In this document: in pieces, positions 28,786 to 38,286 of the stretch
Layout: the number at the start of each line of letters is the position of its first letter
How positions within the stretch are numbered: the stretch's first letter is position 1
Assembly (NCBI GenBank): GCA_011959925.1
Contig: BLMD01000195.1
Coordinates: forward strand, 1-64,000
DNA length: 64,000 bases
From: Lachnospiraceae bacterium
GTDB taxonomy: Bacteria > Bacillota > Clostridia > Lachnospirales > Lachnospiraceae
Direction of reading: 5' to 3'
Program-made: the position numbers and the translations under genes
Notes under the pieces: generated by a model
What the model saw: the letters and a program-made list of their open reading frames with translations, nothing else
Databases searched by the model: none
What the model was told of the DNA's origin: nothing

Positions 28786-30291
28786 ATGAAAATTGCTTTC
28801 TTTTTGGATGCGCCAAGGGGATTTGGAGGGGCGGCAAGTTTGTTATTACGGCAGGCAAAGCTGATGTCTGAATTATATGAGGTGATCGTAGTCATTCCCT
28901 GTGATGAAAATGGGAACGGGAATGAGGAGGGGATGCGAAGGTGCAGGAAGGCGCAGCTTCCTGTGAAAATTCTTTCATTTGGTACATCGTTTGATTTCCG
29001 CCGGATAGATTTCCTTGGAGCCATTCATGCCGCAAAAGCAATTTCGGAGTTTGCAGAAGAAGAAAGAATCACTTTTTTTCACAGTGTGCAGTTGAATATA
29101 GCTGCGGAACTGGCGGCACGAAGACTGGGAATTCCGCATTTGATGAATGTTTATCAAATGAAAGAAGCAGATTTTAAGTTAGTATATGGAGCTATTTATC
29201 CGCGGTATCATTTGTGTGATTCGCAGTTGTATTCTGCTGTCTGGAGCAAAAATTTGAAGATTGTTTCCAGATGCATCCGGCCGCTTCCTCCGTTATGCCG
29301 GCAAAGAAAGAAGCGCAGGTATAAAATGCGGGAATTTCGGATTATTATGGTCGGAAAAGTGGGGGTAAGGAAAAATCAGCTTGTCGGAATACAGGCTGTG
29401 GAACGGTGCCTGGAGGATTTTGATATTAAACTGACGATTGCCGGAGATGCAGAGGGAGAGTATGCACAAGAATGCCAAAACTATGTACTGCAAAAAAAAT
29501 TACAGGATCGAATCCGGTTTTTGGGCTTTGTAGAAGATATCGATTCTTTGATGAAATCAAGCGACTGCATGTTGTGTACAAGCGTTGACGAGTCTTTTCC
29601 GACTTCTATTGTGGAAGCAGTCACTTACGATACAACGGTTGTTACAACACCAGTGGCAGGCGTTCCGGAATTATTTACAAATGGAGAGAACGGATTTGTC
29701 AGTGCAGATTTTTCGGCAGATTGTATAGCCGCTAGTTTAAAGGAGTGCTTATTGGCTTATGCAAGCGGAGAAATTGAAACCATACATACAAATGCGTCGT
29801 ATACCTGGGAAAATCATTTTTCCCCGGAAGTGATCAGGAATCAGATTGAACAATATTATTGTTTTGTGAAAGATCATTTTAAAGCGATGGATGTTCCGTT
29901 AGAAGAACTGGAACTAAGGGTACAAAATACGGCTCGGCTGATCGAACCGGCAGGGCTGGAGAAATGGATGTATGAAAGCAGTCTGTATTATACGTTACTG
30001 AAAGAAAATATAAAGAACGAAAAGAAAGCGTATATTTGGGGAGCCGGTTTTTTTGGTAAGGCCGCGTATGAGTTATTGAAAGCGTTACAGTTGAATATAA
30101 AATTGGAGGCGTTTGTTGACCGGGCAAAACAGGGAAGTTATTGTTCTCTTCCGGTTTTAAAGCCGGAAGAAATCCCCTTTACGGAAGATATTTATGTATT
30201 TATCAGTTTTGATTATAAAAAGGATGAAGCAGCAGATTATCTGATCGGGCAAGGATTGTCATATAATGAGAATATCTGGCTGTTGCCATGA
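28786..30291 (+). CDS. Family 4 glycosyltransferase with C-terminal Rossmann-like module
   Basis: 501 residues. Residues 1-370 are a GT-B glycosyltransferase: GFGGAASLLLRQAKL in the acceptor half, MVGKVGVRKNQLVGIQAVER, and the donor motif SVDESFPTSIVEAVTYDT, then TTPVAGVPELF. Residues about 405-501 are an added module (KAYIWGAGFFGKAAYELLKA; FVDRAKQG; VFISFDYKKDEAADYL). The same kind of appendage is on the next gene and the free-standing gene at 31438, pointing to a shared partner or ligand. Confidence 0.85.
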   Translation: MKIAFFLDAPRGFGGAASLLLRQAKLMSELYEVIVVIPCDENGNGNEEGMRRCRKAQLPVKILSFGTSFDFRRIDFLGAIHAAKAISEFAEEERITFFHSVQLNIAAELAARRLGIPHLMNVYQMKEADFKLVYGAIYPRYHLCDSQLYSAVWSKNLKIVSRCIRPLPPLCRQRKKRRYKMREFRIIMVGKVGVRKNQLVGIQAVERCLEDFDIKLTIAGDAEGEYAQECQNYVLQKKLQDRIRFLGFVEDIDSLMKSSDCMLCTSVDESFPTSIVEAVTYDTTVVTTPVAGVPELFTNGENGFVSADFSADCIAASLKECLLAYASGEIETIHTNASYTWENHFSPEVIRNQIEQYYCFVKDHFKAMDVPLEELELRVQNTARLIEPAGLEKWMYESSLYYTLLKENIKNEKKAYIWGAGFFGKAAYELLKALQLNIKLEAFVDRAKQGSYCSLPVLKPEEIPFTEDIYVFISFDYKKDEAADYLIGQGLSYNENIWLLP

Positions 30292-30320
30292 GAACCTGAC
30301 GTTGTGCAGAGGAGCAGAGG

Positions 30321-31418
30321 ATGAGGATTTCAGTTATTACAGTTTGTTTTAACAGTAAGGAAACACTGGAGCAGACGATAAAAAGCGTCGTAGGCCAGGA
30401 ATATGAGGACAAGGAATATATTGTGATTGACGGCGGGTCTACGGACGGTACGGTGGATATCCTGAAAAAATATGCTGAGCAGATTGCTTTTTGGCTCAGT
30501 GAGCCGGATGAGGGAATTTATGATGCGATGAACAAAGGAATCAAACATGCAACCGGCGATGTGATTGCTTTTTTAAACAGCGATGATTGGTATGAGCCGG
30601 ATACCCTTACGCGTGTGGCGGGCTATTTTTTGTCCAATCGGATTGATTGTCTGGGAGGCGAGGTCAATTCTGTGATTCGGGGAAGAAAATTAAAGCGGAA
30701 ACGTTCCCACACGAAAGAAGATATTCATTTTTATATGATATATAACCATCCTGCGTTTTTTGTGAGAAGAAAAGTATTCGATGAAATCGGAATGTTTCAA
30801 ACACAGTATAAGATTGCTGCCGATTACGATTTTGTTCTTCGGGTGCACAATGCCGGATATGTTATTATGGAAGTTGAGGATGTATTTACAAATTTCAGAA
30901 GGGAGGGCCTAAGTGAGATTCAGCGTTACAGAGCGGTGAGCGAAGGGAAGGAGATTTCTCTGAATCATTTGGGAGAACATGGAGATACGCTGAAAGAACA
31001 AATTCTTGGACGCATAAATCCCGATGAAGAATATGATAGAACAATTCTACAGATGGTTTTGAGGAATGATCTTCCGTTTGTCAGCAGTATATTGAACAAT
31101 GGGAAAAATGTATATGTTTGGGGAACCGGTACTACGGGGTATTATTTTTTAGAGCTGCTTTTAAAAGCCGATATAGAAGTTATGGGGTTTCTGGATAGCT
31201 ATCACACGCAGAACGATTTTCAGGGATACCCCGTGTTCAAACTGCAGGATCTATCGAAAGATGCGTTTGTTTGTATCGCAACGATGAATTATTGCAATGA
31301 CATTATTGCTACATTAAAGGAAATAGGGGTTGATGAGAACCATTATTTGACGTTTTTGGAGTTTAGAAATCAAATCATAGAGTATGGAAAACAAATTTAT
31401 ACAGGTGAAGTTCTTTAA
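30321..31418 (+). CDS. Family 2 glycosyltransferase with C-terminal Rossmann-like module
   Basis: 365 residues. GT-A domain: ISVITVCFNSKETLEQTIKS, VIDGGSTDGTVDIL, GIYDAMNKGIKHATGD and the DXD-type FLNSDDWYEPDTL; the YDAMNKG motif marks a WcaA/WcaE-like subgroup. The C-terminal 100 residues carry NVYVWGTGTTGYYFLELLL, GFLDSYHTQ and VCIATMNYCNDII, the recurrent module of this island. It is followed 19 nt later by the stand-alone module protein. Confidence 0.87.
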   Translation: MRISVITVCFNSKETLEQTIKSVVGQEYEDKEYIVIDGGSTDGTVDILKKYAEQIAFWLSEPDEGIYDAMNKGIKHATGDVIAFLNSDDWYEPDTLTRVAGYFLSNRIDCLGGEVNSVIRGRKLKRKRSHTKEDIHFYMIYNHPAFFVRRKVFDEIGMFQTQYKIAADYDFVLRVHNAGYVIMEVEDVFTNFRREGLSEIQRYRAVSEGKEISLNHLGEHGDTLKEQILGRINPDEEYDRTILQMVLRNDLPFVSSILNNGKNVYVWGTGTTGYYFLELLLKADIEVMGFLDSYHTQNDFQGYPVFKLQDLSKDAFVCIATMNYCNDIIATLKEIGVDENHYLTFLEFRNQIIEYGKQIYTGEVL

Positions 31419-31437
31419 CAGAAAGGAGATTTAAATT

Positions 31438-31923
31438 ATGGCAAATAAATCGGGAAAAGGGAAGGTATTGGCGGCAGCGGCATTATCCCTCGGGATGGGA
31501 GTCTTCCTTGGAAGCAGAATGGGATGGAAGAAGAAAGATAAGTTTAAAATGTATGCAGATAAACATCTTGCTATTCTTCAGCTTTTTAATCAGTGGCTTA
31601 TCACAAAACAGGAAGGAAAATCGATCGCTACTTATTTACAAAAGCAAGGCATTCATAAGATTGCAATTTATGGCATGGGTTATGTAGGGGAACGGTTGTA
31701 TGATGAATTGAAAGATTCTGATGTGAAAGTGGAATATGCGATTGATAAAAATGCAGATGGAGTCTGTGCGGATATTGATATATTTACACCAGAAGAAGAA
31801 TTGCCCAAAGTAGATCTGATCATTGTAACAGCCGTGTATTTTTATAATGAAATTGAACGTACGCTTAAAGAGTTGACGGATTACAGGATTTCTTCACTAG
31901 AAGATATTTTGTATGAATTATAG
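31438..31923 (+). CDS. Stand-alone Rossmann-like module with hydrophobic N-terminus
   Basis: 161 residues, ATG 31438 after AAAGGAG. Residues 8-27 (VLAAAALSLGMGVFLGS) form a short hydrophobic helix followed by basic residues, so it may be a membrane anchor. Residues about 60-161 are the same module that is fused to the enzymes around it: KIAIYGMGYVGERLYDEL, YAIDKNADG and IIVTAVYFYNEIERTL. No catalytic domain is attached. It may act as a hub, or be a decayed fusion. I do not know a characterised homologue. Confidence 0.6.
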   Translation: MANKSGKGKVLAAAALSLGMGVFLGSRMGWKKKDKFKMYADKHLAILQLFNQWLITKQEGKSIATYLQKQGIHKIAIYGMGYVGERLYDELKDSDVKVEYAIDKNADGVCADIDIFTPEEELPKVDLIIVTAVYFYNEIERTLKELTDYRISSLEDILYEL

Positions 31924-32758
31924 AAAAATGAATGTATTGGTTGCAGTAAATGAGAACTATTTGGAGCCGCTGTCGGTTATGCTGTATTCCTTGGCGTGTC
32001 ATAACCGGGTTGAAATTTTCGTATATATTCTGCATTTTGATATTTCACTTCACGCTCAGGTGAAATTTAGGGAAAAAGTCATAAATTGGGAAAAACGATT
32101 GATAAAAATTCGATTTATTCAGGCAGAGAAAGATGACTTTGCCGAAATAGGAGCCGATCCGCGTTACAGGCAGGAAGCAAATCTCAGATTACAGATGCAA
32201 AAGCTGCTTCCGGAGAATGTGAGTAGAATCTTATGGCTGGACGCCGATATCATTGTCAATGGAAATATTCAGTCGTTTTATGAGTATCCGGATAAGGGAC
32301 AGTACGCAATTGTATGTGAAGATATGTTTCCGGATAATGAAAAAAGAGACGTTTTAAGAAGGATTGGAATGCGGCAGAACGAACGCTATTTTAATTCGGG
32401 GGTAATGCTGCTATATTTGAACAATATACGGGAGGCATTTGAAGAGACATATTTTCTTTCTGTTTTGAAGAAAAATTTTCATAGAATGATATATCCGGAT
32501 CAAAGCGTTTTGAATATTTGCCTGAAACATCATTTAGTATGGTGTTCATCGGAGATTTATAATCTTCAGTTATTACGGCTGGATGGATCATCCAACGGCA
32601 GAAGAAAAATTAAGGCGGCGAAAATTCTGCATTACAACACAAAAGAAAAACCATGGAACCGTAATTATGACGGAATTGCAAAAATGCAGTATTGGAGATA
32701 TTGCTTCCACTCATTAGGAATGCGGCGGTGTATGGAGCGCTTTTGGAAAACAAGGTAA
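31913..32758 (+). CDS. Family 8 glycosyltransferase
   Basis: 281 residues; ATG 31913 overlaps the previous gene by 11 nt, and ATG 31928 is an alternative. GT-A retaining fold as in LgtC: VLVAVNENYLEPLSVMLYSL, ILWLDADIIVNGNIQSF with the DXD metal motif, RYFNSGVMLLYLNNIRE, YPDQSVLNIC, and the C-terminal KILHYNTKEKPWN. Probably a galactosyl- or glucosyltransferase using a UDP donor; linkage not predictable. Confidence 0.88.
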   Translation: MNYRKMNVLVAVNENYLEPLSVMLYSLACHNRVEIFVYILHFDISLHAQVKFREKVINWEKRLIKIRFIQAEKDDFAEIGADPRYRQEANLRLQMQKLLPENVSRILWLDADIIVNGNIQSFYEYPDKGQYAIVCEDMFPDNEKRDVLRRIGMRQNERYFNSGVMLLYLNNIREAFEETYFLSVLKKNFHRMIYPDQSVLNICLKHHLVWCSSEIYNLQLLRLDGSSNGRRKIKAAKILHYNTKEKPWNRNYDGIAKMQYWRYCFHSLGMRRCMERFWKTR

Positions 32759-32795
32759 AAAAGGGATTTTGCTCTGTGATTATAAAGAGAAACGT

Positions 32796-33441
32796 ATGGA
32801 AAAGGATAGAAAACGGAGATTGCGTAATGAAATAGGGATGCAGATTCCGAATGCATGGAGGTATTTTTCTTTTATGCCGTTACATAATGATGAAATTATC
32901 TTGGTGTATCAACCAGGGAAAGTGGCTTCATCGTCTGTTTATCGAAGTATATTAAATTTTGGGAGATATGCGCTCCATTGTCATACGTTAGGAGATACAG
33001 GATTTGGCGATAATAATTTATATAAACTTTTGTCAATAAAATCCGGAAAGATTATCAGCCTTGTTCGGGATCCGGTAGCAAGGCAGATATCCGCTATGTG
33101 GCAAAATATTCCAAGTCTAAACCGCTATAGTTCGGATGTGGATTTTTTTGAAATTGAAAGGTATTATTTTGGCGGGGGGGGGGGGCGAGAACACAGAATT
33201 TGAATGGTTTGACTGGGAAATGAAAGAAGTGTTTGGCATTGAGTAGTTTAAACTAGAAAATCGAAATGTATCAGGAGAGAAATCGTATCGTTTTGCAATG
33301 AAAGCATATAAAGAACGGTTTTCTCTTGCAGAGGAACGGCTTTTTGAGATCTATTTTAAGAATGAAAAGGTCAGACATTTTTATTCGGAGGCAGAAAGGA
33401 AGGCCTTTTATGATAAGTGGAAGCGGAATGAGGGGGTTTAA
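32796..33441 (+). pseudogene. Sulfotransferase-like gene broken at a G12 tract and an in-frame TAG
   Basis: The start is ATG 32796 or TTG 32769. The N-part has the donor-phosphate loop VYQPGKVASSSVYRSI and SLVRDPVARQISAMWQN, as in PF10364-type capsular sulfotransferase-like proteins. A run of twelve G at 33174-33185 throws the frame to a stop at 33203. With one G fewer the frame continues ENTEFEWFDWEMKEVFGIE to TAG 33244, and past that TAG stays open to TAA 33439 with the expected tail (HFYSEAERKAFYDKWKR). Slippage alone therefore would not restore the whole protein; the amber codon is a second lesion, possibly from CAG. Either a decayed gene or one that gives a truncated product. Confidence 0.7.
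33174..33185 (+). repeat. Homopolymer tract G12 (putative slipped-strand switch)
   Basis: Twelve consecutive G inside the sulfotransferase-like frame, flanked by GGC and CGAGAAC. The G11 or G14 length would join the two halves. It is the second long G run in the window, and both fall exactly where a decorating enzyme loses its frame. Confidence 0.75.
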
Positions 33442-33456
33442 AAATCGGAGGATACG

Positions 33457-34815
33457 ATGAAGTATAAATTGGTAATTCATATTGGAACGCCAAAAACAGG
33501 AACAACCGCGATCCAGCAGTTTCTCTGTGAGAATTATGACATGCTGCAGCAATTTGGCTGGCAGTACATGGATGTACAGAGAGGAACGGACGTAAAATCC
33601 AATACCAATTACGCAGATTCGGCGGCAGTAACAATGCTTGGCAAAGTGGTGGATCATACGTCAGGATGGCGTGTGAATACAGAACATGCGATATGGCGGG
33701 AAATGTGGGAACAGATTCGTAAACGGCTGGAAGATAGCAACGTTATTTTATCGGAAGAAATGATCTGGAGATGGAATCTGACATCTTTTTTTGAAGCATG
33801 TAAAAAAGAATACGACCATATTGAGGTCATTGTCTATCTAAGGCGACAGGATCGTTATATAGAGTCTTGGTGGAATCAGGAAGTGAAGGAGCGTCCATAT
33901 CGGTCGGAAACCTTTTCTGATTATATAAAAAACGGCAAAGACCCCTCGCTTTCTTATCTGGAAAAACTAAATGAGATTGCCGATGTTGTTGGGACAGGGC
34001 AGCTGCATGTCCGGGTTTATGAAAAGCAGCAGTTTTCAGGAGAAAGAGGCGATGTGGTTTCTGATTTTCTGGCGGCACTTTCCATTTACCCTGATTGGGA
34101 AGAATGTGCCGTTCGTTCATCTGTGAACGAACGGCTCTCCGGCAATCTTTTGGAGATAAAACGTAATTTAAATTCGATTCTGATCAGGGAGGATGCTGCG
34201 GCAAAGCAGATGCAGCTTGCCGTCCGCAGTATCGGTGCGGCGTATAGTACGAAAGCTTCGGACCGTCATATAGAGGGTTATTTTTCAACCGAAGAGAGAA
34301 GAAAATTTCTGGATTGTTTTGCAGAGGAAAATAAGAAAATTGCGCAGAAATATCTGGGATCGGAGAAGTTGTTTCAAGATACAGATGTGGATATACCGGA
34401 ATATAGCGTCAATTGGAATATGATGTATGCGGATATGATTCATATATTTGGAGAACTGATTTATCAACAGCAGAAAAAGCTATCCGCACAGGCGGCTGTT
34501 ACAATGCGCATGATTCAAAAATCGCTGTCAAAAGAAGGCAGAAAGTTGGCGATATTCGGCGCCGGGTTCGGATGTCGGAATCTTCTTGCACAATGCCGGC
34601 TGGATGCGGATGTGATTTGGGATAATGATATTTGTAAACACGGCAGAACGGTACTTGGAATTCCGATTATGGCTTTGGATCAGAAGCATATTCGGGATTA
34701 TTTTGTCATAATTTCCTGTGAAGATGAACGGTTGACAAAGCAGATTGCAGAGCAGTTAGAAAAACTGGGGTGTCAGAAATATGAGGATTATGTCGCTGGA
34801 AATGAATTGTTATAA
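33457..34815 (+). CDS. Sulfotransferase-like protein with C-terminal Rossmann-like module
   Basis: 452 residues, ATG 33457 after GGAGGATACG. The N-terminal P-loop-like 5'-phosphosulfate loop is HIGTPKTGTTAIQQFL. Further on are VILSEEMIWRW and the RRQDRYIESWWNQEVK segment, where the Arg and Ser would bind the 3'-phosphate of PAPS. Residues about 360-452 are the recurrent module (KLAIFGAGFGCRNLLAQ; FVIISCEDERLTKQI). It could use PAPS made elsewhere, or the 3'-phospho-cytidine diphosphoramidate from the cassette upstream; sequence alone does not decide. Confidence 0.75.
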   Translation: MKYKLVIHIGTPKTGTTAIQQFLCENYDMLQQFGWQYMDVQRGTDVKSNTNYADSAAVTMLGKVVDHTSGWRVNTEHAIWREMWEQIRKRLEDSNVILSEEMIWRWNLTSFFEACKKEYDHIEVIVYLRRQDRYIESWWNQEVKERPYRSETFSDYIKNGKDPSLSYLEKLNEIADVVGTGQLHVRVYEKQQFSGERGDVVSDFLAALSIYPDWEECAVRSSVNERLSGNLLEIKRNLNSILIREDAAAKQMQLAVRSIGAAYSTKASDRHIEGYFSTEERRKFLDCFAEENKKIAQKYLGSEKLFQDTDVDIPEYSVNWNMMYADMIHIFGELIYQQQKKLSAQAAVTMRMIQKSLSKEGRKLAIFGAGFGCRNLLAQCRLDADVIWDNDICKHGRTVLGIPIMALDQKHIRDYFVIISCEDERLTKQIAEQLEKLGCQKYEDYVAGNELL

Positions 34816-34850
34816 ATAAAAGACGATATGCAGTTCGGAAAGGAAGAGAT

Positions 34851-35729
34851 ATGGTTGTTGTAAGAATTTGGGAAGGGCTCGGAAATCAGATGTTTCAATA
34901 TGCATATGCGAGAATGCTGCAGGAGACATCTTCTCAAAAAGTTTATTTGGAAGGACGCAGGATGTTTAAAGAGAGACTTCCGATGGAAGATTTGACCGTG
35001 GAGCGAACATGTGCCGTTTATCATTTTAATGTCACGATTCCGTTTGTGAAACCAAACAATCTGACAGCATGGTCATATCTGAGAAGAAGCAATCCGGTTG
35101 AACAATTCAAATGGCAGCTGGGAAAACGCGGGATGCTTCGATATTCTTTTCGGACGGATGAAGCGGATATGTGCGCATATCAGGAGGAATTGCTTACACT
35201 CAAGGATACCTATGTGATGGGGCATTTTTTTCACAGAAAGTATATAGAACCGATACGAAGCATATTGTTAAAAGAATTTACGCTGAAAAAAAAGCTAAGG
35301 GTTCCGGCAGAGTTAGCGGAAATAATGGAGCAAAGAGAAACCGTCAGTGTGCATATACGGCGCGGAGATTATTTATATGCAGAATGCGCACAGTCATTGA
35401 ATAAAGAAATGAAGCGCGGACGGTATTATGAACGGGCTATGGATGCGATTGCGGCAAACGTAAAACAGCCTTTTTTCCTGTTTTTCTCGGATGATACTGC
35501 ATGGGTGAAGGAACATATGCCATGTAACTATCCACATGCATATGTCGGCGATTTTGGATTGCCCGATTACGAGGAACTGATTCTTATGAGTGCATGCAGG
35601 CATAATATTATTGCAAACAGCACATTTAGCTTTTGGGGAGGCTGGTTAAACCAACATGCAGAAAAGATTGTCATTGCGCCGAAGCATTGGATGCCGTCTG
35701 TGATTCCGAAAGGCTGGATACTGATGTAA
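34851..35729 (+). CDS. Alpha-1,2-fucosyltransferase family 11
   Basis: 292 residues, ATG 34851 with GGAAAGGAAG upstream. GT11 signatures: RIWEGLGNQMFQYAYARML at the N-terminus, VSVHIRRGDYLY (the HxRRGDY donor-binding motif), and ANSTFSFWGGWLN, IAPKHW at the end. It transfers fucose from GDP-L-fucose, whose synthesis genes (gmd, fcl, manC, manA) are at 2.3-6.6 kb. Acceptor unknown; the alpha-1,2 linkage is a family expectation. Confidence 0.92.
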   Translation: MVVVRIWEGLGNQMFQYAYARMLQETSSQKVYLEGRRMFKERLPMEDLTVERTCAVYHFNVTIPFVKPNNLTAWSYLRRSNPVEQFKWQLGKRGMLRYSFRTDEADMCAYQEELLTLKDTYVMGHFFHRKYIEPIRSILLKEFTLKKKLRVPAELAEIMEQRETVSVHIRRGDYLYAECAQSLNKEMKRGRYYERAMDAIAANVKQPFFLFFSDDTAWVKEHMPCNYPHAYVGDFGLPDYEELILMSACRHNIIANSTFSFWGGWLNQHAEKIVIAPKHWMPSVIPKGWILM

Positions 35730-35759
35730 GCAGCTTTCGTCACATGGAAGGAGTAGGAA

Positions 35760-36998
35760 ATGGAATTGATATCGGTGATTGTGCCGATTTATAATGCGGA
35801 AAGATATCTGTCAAGATGTGTTGAAAGCATTATAGGACAGACATGGCCAGATTTGGAAATTATATTGGCAGATGACGGTTCCGTGGATACGTCGTTTGAT
35901 ATTTGCCTTTCTTATGCACGGAGAGATCCCCGTGTGCATCCGCTCAGGTTAAAGCATCGGGGCGTAACGGCTGCCAGAAAAGCGGCGATGTCCGTCTCTA
36001 CAGGTTCGATTATCGCGTTTGCGGACAGCGACGATTGGCTGGAAGCACAGGCAATCGAACGGATGTATACGGAGATGAACCGCCGACATGCAGATATCGT
36101 CGTGGCAGGATATATGGAAACCGGAAGGGGGCAGGCGTCTGGGGAACAGAGCGCGGTTATTTTGGATAAGATTCCGGCGGGTGTGTATTCCGGCGAGGAA
36201 CTGCAAAAAGATGTCTATTCAAAAATGCTGTGCTATGAACCGTTTTTTGAACTTGGCATACGCCCGTATTTGTGGAATAAATTATACCGGAGAGAAGTGA
36301 TCGAGCCGTGTGTGATGCTGCCGGATGATCATCTGACGATAGGGGAGGATGTACTGTGCGTATATCCGGCGATATTAAAGGCAGAAAGCGTCAGTTTTCT
36401 CTCAGAGGCGTATTATCACTATTGTATCCACGAAGAATCTGCTATGCGCAGATTTCGGAATGAGACCGAGGAAGTTGGTAATATCCGCATGCAGTATTGG
36501 GGATGGAGCCGTATATTAAAGGGAACCGAATGGGAAGAGCTGGTATGGCCGCAGGCAGAGAGGTATCTTTTGCATCATTTTATGGTGCGTGCAGCGAATC
36601 ATCTGGAACGATATATGAGGTTGTCTAAAACATCCTTTCTGGAACGGATGGAGCCGGGCAGCCGCATGGTTCTTTACGGCGCAGGCGCATTCGGCACATC
36701 ATTGTATGATATGTATCAACGGACGGGGAACGGACAAGTGGTTGGTTGGTGCGATCGAAACTATAAAAAATTTCAGCAGATGGGGTATCCGGTGATGTCG
36801 CCGGAAGAAGCCTTGGATTTGGCGTTTGATTACGTTGTGATTGCCGTTTTGAATCAGAGAATAACAGAGCAGGTGAAACATAGGTTGGTTTTGGGCGGCG
36901 TGCCGGAACTGTCAATAAAATGGCTGAATACAGAGGCAATACAGAAAATAAACCTGACGGATGTTATCATCTGGGAAGATGGGCAGACGGGAGAATGA
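35760..36998 (+). CDS. Family 2 glycosyltransferase with C-terminal Rossmann-like module
   Basis: 412 residues. GT-A: ISVIVPIYNAERYLSRCVES, ILADDGSVDTSFDI, IIAFADSDDWLEAQAIERM, and PYLWNKLYRREVI typical of capsular GT2 enzymes. Residues about 300-395 carry the module (RMVLYGAGAFGTSLYDMYQ; GWCDRNYKK; YVVIAVLNQRITEQV). Donor and acceptor unknown. Confidence 0.87.
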   Translation: MELISVIVPIYNAERYLSRCVESIIGQTWPDLEIILADDGSVDTSFDICLSYARRDPRVHPLRLKHRGVTAARKAAMSVSTGSIIAFADSDDWLEAQAIERMYTEMNRRHADIVVAGYMETGRGQASGEQSAVILDKIPAGVYSGEELQKDVYSKMLCYEPFFELGIRPYLWNKLYRREVIEPCVMLPDDHLTIGEDVLCVYPAILKAESVSFLSEAYYHYCIHEESAMRRFRNETEEVGNIRMQYWGWSRILKGTEWEELVWPQAERYLLHHFMVRAANHLERYMRLSKTSFLERMEPGSRMVLYGAGAFGTSLYDMYQRTGNGQVVGWCDRNYKKFQQMGYPVMSPEEALDLAFDYVVIAVLNQRITEQVKHRLVLGGVPELSIKWLNTEAIQKINLTDVIIWEDGQTGE

Positions 36999-37002
36999 AA
37001 CG

Positions 37003-38274
37003 ATGGGGAAAATGAAACCGCTATTGTATAATGTGGATAAACTAAAAGAATATTTTCGTCATATAGAATGTGCGGCAATTTATGGCGCCGGCGACTATGG
37101 AAAGACATTAATCGATTATCTGATCTTTGCCGGGGAAAAGGAAAAGATTTTAGGGATCATTGTGACAAAACGAAAAGACGCCGACCATAATTACAAAGGA
37201 ATGGAAATTCTGGAAGCCGCGGATTTTTTTGAAACGCATCGGAATTGCAGTGTGATTATTGCAGCATCTTTGGAACATTGGGATGCGATGGAAGAGACGG
37301 TTTTATCTAAGGGCGCATCATATCGAATTATGACCCAGGAATTGTATACGGACATGCAGAGAAAAATGGATGGGAGAGAGAAAACGGTTTATCAGGGGCT
37401 TGATTTTTTGCTGGCAGGTTTTGAAAAGTGCGGGACGACTTCCTTGTACGCTGCGTTAAAAAAGATTCCTGCCATATATTTGTCTGACAAAAAGGAGAGC
37501 CATTATTTTTCTTGGTTTCATATGGTAGAGGGCGCCAGAGAAAAGCTGATTGCTGCCTATTTTGACAATATTAGAAAAGGCCAGATCGTAGGAATGATTG
37601 AACCTACGTTCTGGGCGTCTGCAAAAGAAATTCATGCAGAATTTGGAGGAACGATCCGTCTGCTGTTTCTTGTGCGAAATCCGGTGGACGCAGTATTTTC
37701 ATATTTTAAAATGGCGAACCGCCTGGGGGAGGGAAATCTTCTGGAAGCCTATCGGCGGTCGGGAGGAAGGTTCCATGTGTCTATGTTCGATGAATATTTT
37801 TCCGGGCTGATTGCGCAGGAACCGGAGATCTTTCAGTATGATTACTGGATGGAATCGTTTTTAAAGGAATATCCGCACGAGCAGGTAAACGTGATCTTAT
37901 TTGAGGATCTGATTCAAAATCCTAATGAACAACTGCATGAGATCCTGAAATATATCGGCGTTTGTGAAGAACGGGAATTTACAGAACTTCCGATAGTCAA
38001 TGAAGGGAATTTTGTGATGGCGGACAGCGAAGGGTATGAGCTGGCAGGTCGTAAATTTATGCTGTTTCGGGAACGGGACTTGTTGGATGCAGAAGAAAAA
38101 TCCAAAAAAGAACGGGAATGTTTGGAAGTTCAGAAATTATATGCAAAAGCAGAAAAAATATATGGAGTAAAAATGACCGACAGGCAGAGAACGCAATTAT
38201 GCGAGCATTTTGACGGAAGCGTCCGGCGGCTTGAGAAGCTGTTGGGACGTGATTTGACAGAACTTTGGTTTTAG
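37003..38274 (+). CDS. Sulfotransferase-like protein with N-terminal Rossmann-like module
   Basis: 423 residues from ATG 37003 (GGGAGA just upstream). Residues 10-115 are the recurrent module (CAAIYGAGDYGKTLIDYL; VIIAASLEHWDAMEE). The sulfotransferase domain starts at about residue 130: FLLAGFEKCGTTSLYAALK is the 5'-phosphosulfate loop, RLLFLVRNPVDAVFSYFKM the 3'-phosphate site, then VNVILFEDLIQNPNEQLHE. It is a good match to PAPS-dependent sulfotransferases. No PAPS synthesis genes are in the window, so the donor must come from elsewhere or be a PAPS-like phosphoramidate. Confidence 0.82.
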   Translation: MGKMKPLLYNVDKLKEYFRHIECAAIYGAGDYGKTLIDYLIFAGEKEKILGIIVTKRKDADHNYKGMEILEAADFFETHRNCSVIIAASLEHWDAMEETVLSKGASYRIMTQELYTDMQRKMDGREKTVYQGLDFLLAGFEKCGTTSLYAALKKIPAIYLSDKKESHYFSWFHMVEGAREKLIAAYFDNIRKGQIVGMIEPTFWASAKEIHAEFGGTIRLLFLVRNPVDAVFSYFKMANRLGEGNLLEAYRRSGGRFHVSMFDEYFSGLIAQEPEIFQYDYWMESFLKEYPHEQVNVILFEDLIQNPNEQLHEILKYIGVCEEREFTELPIVNEGNFVMADSEGYELAGRKFMLFRERDLLDAEEKSKKERECLEVQKLYAKAEKIYGVKMTDRQRTQLCEHFDGSVRRLEKLLGRDLTELWF

Positions 38275-38286
38275 GAGGAGATCGTA

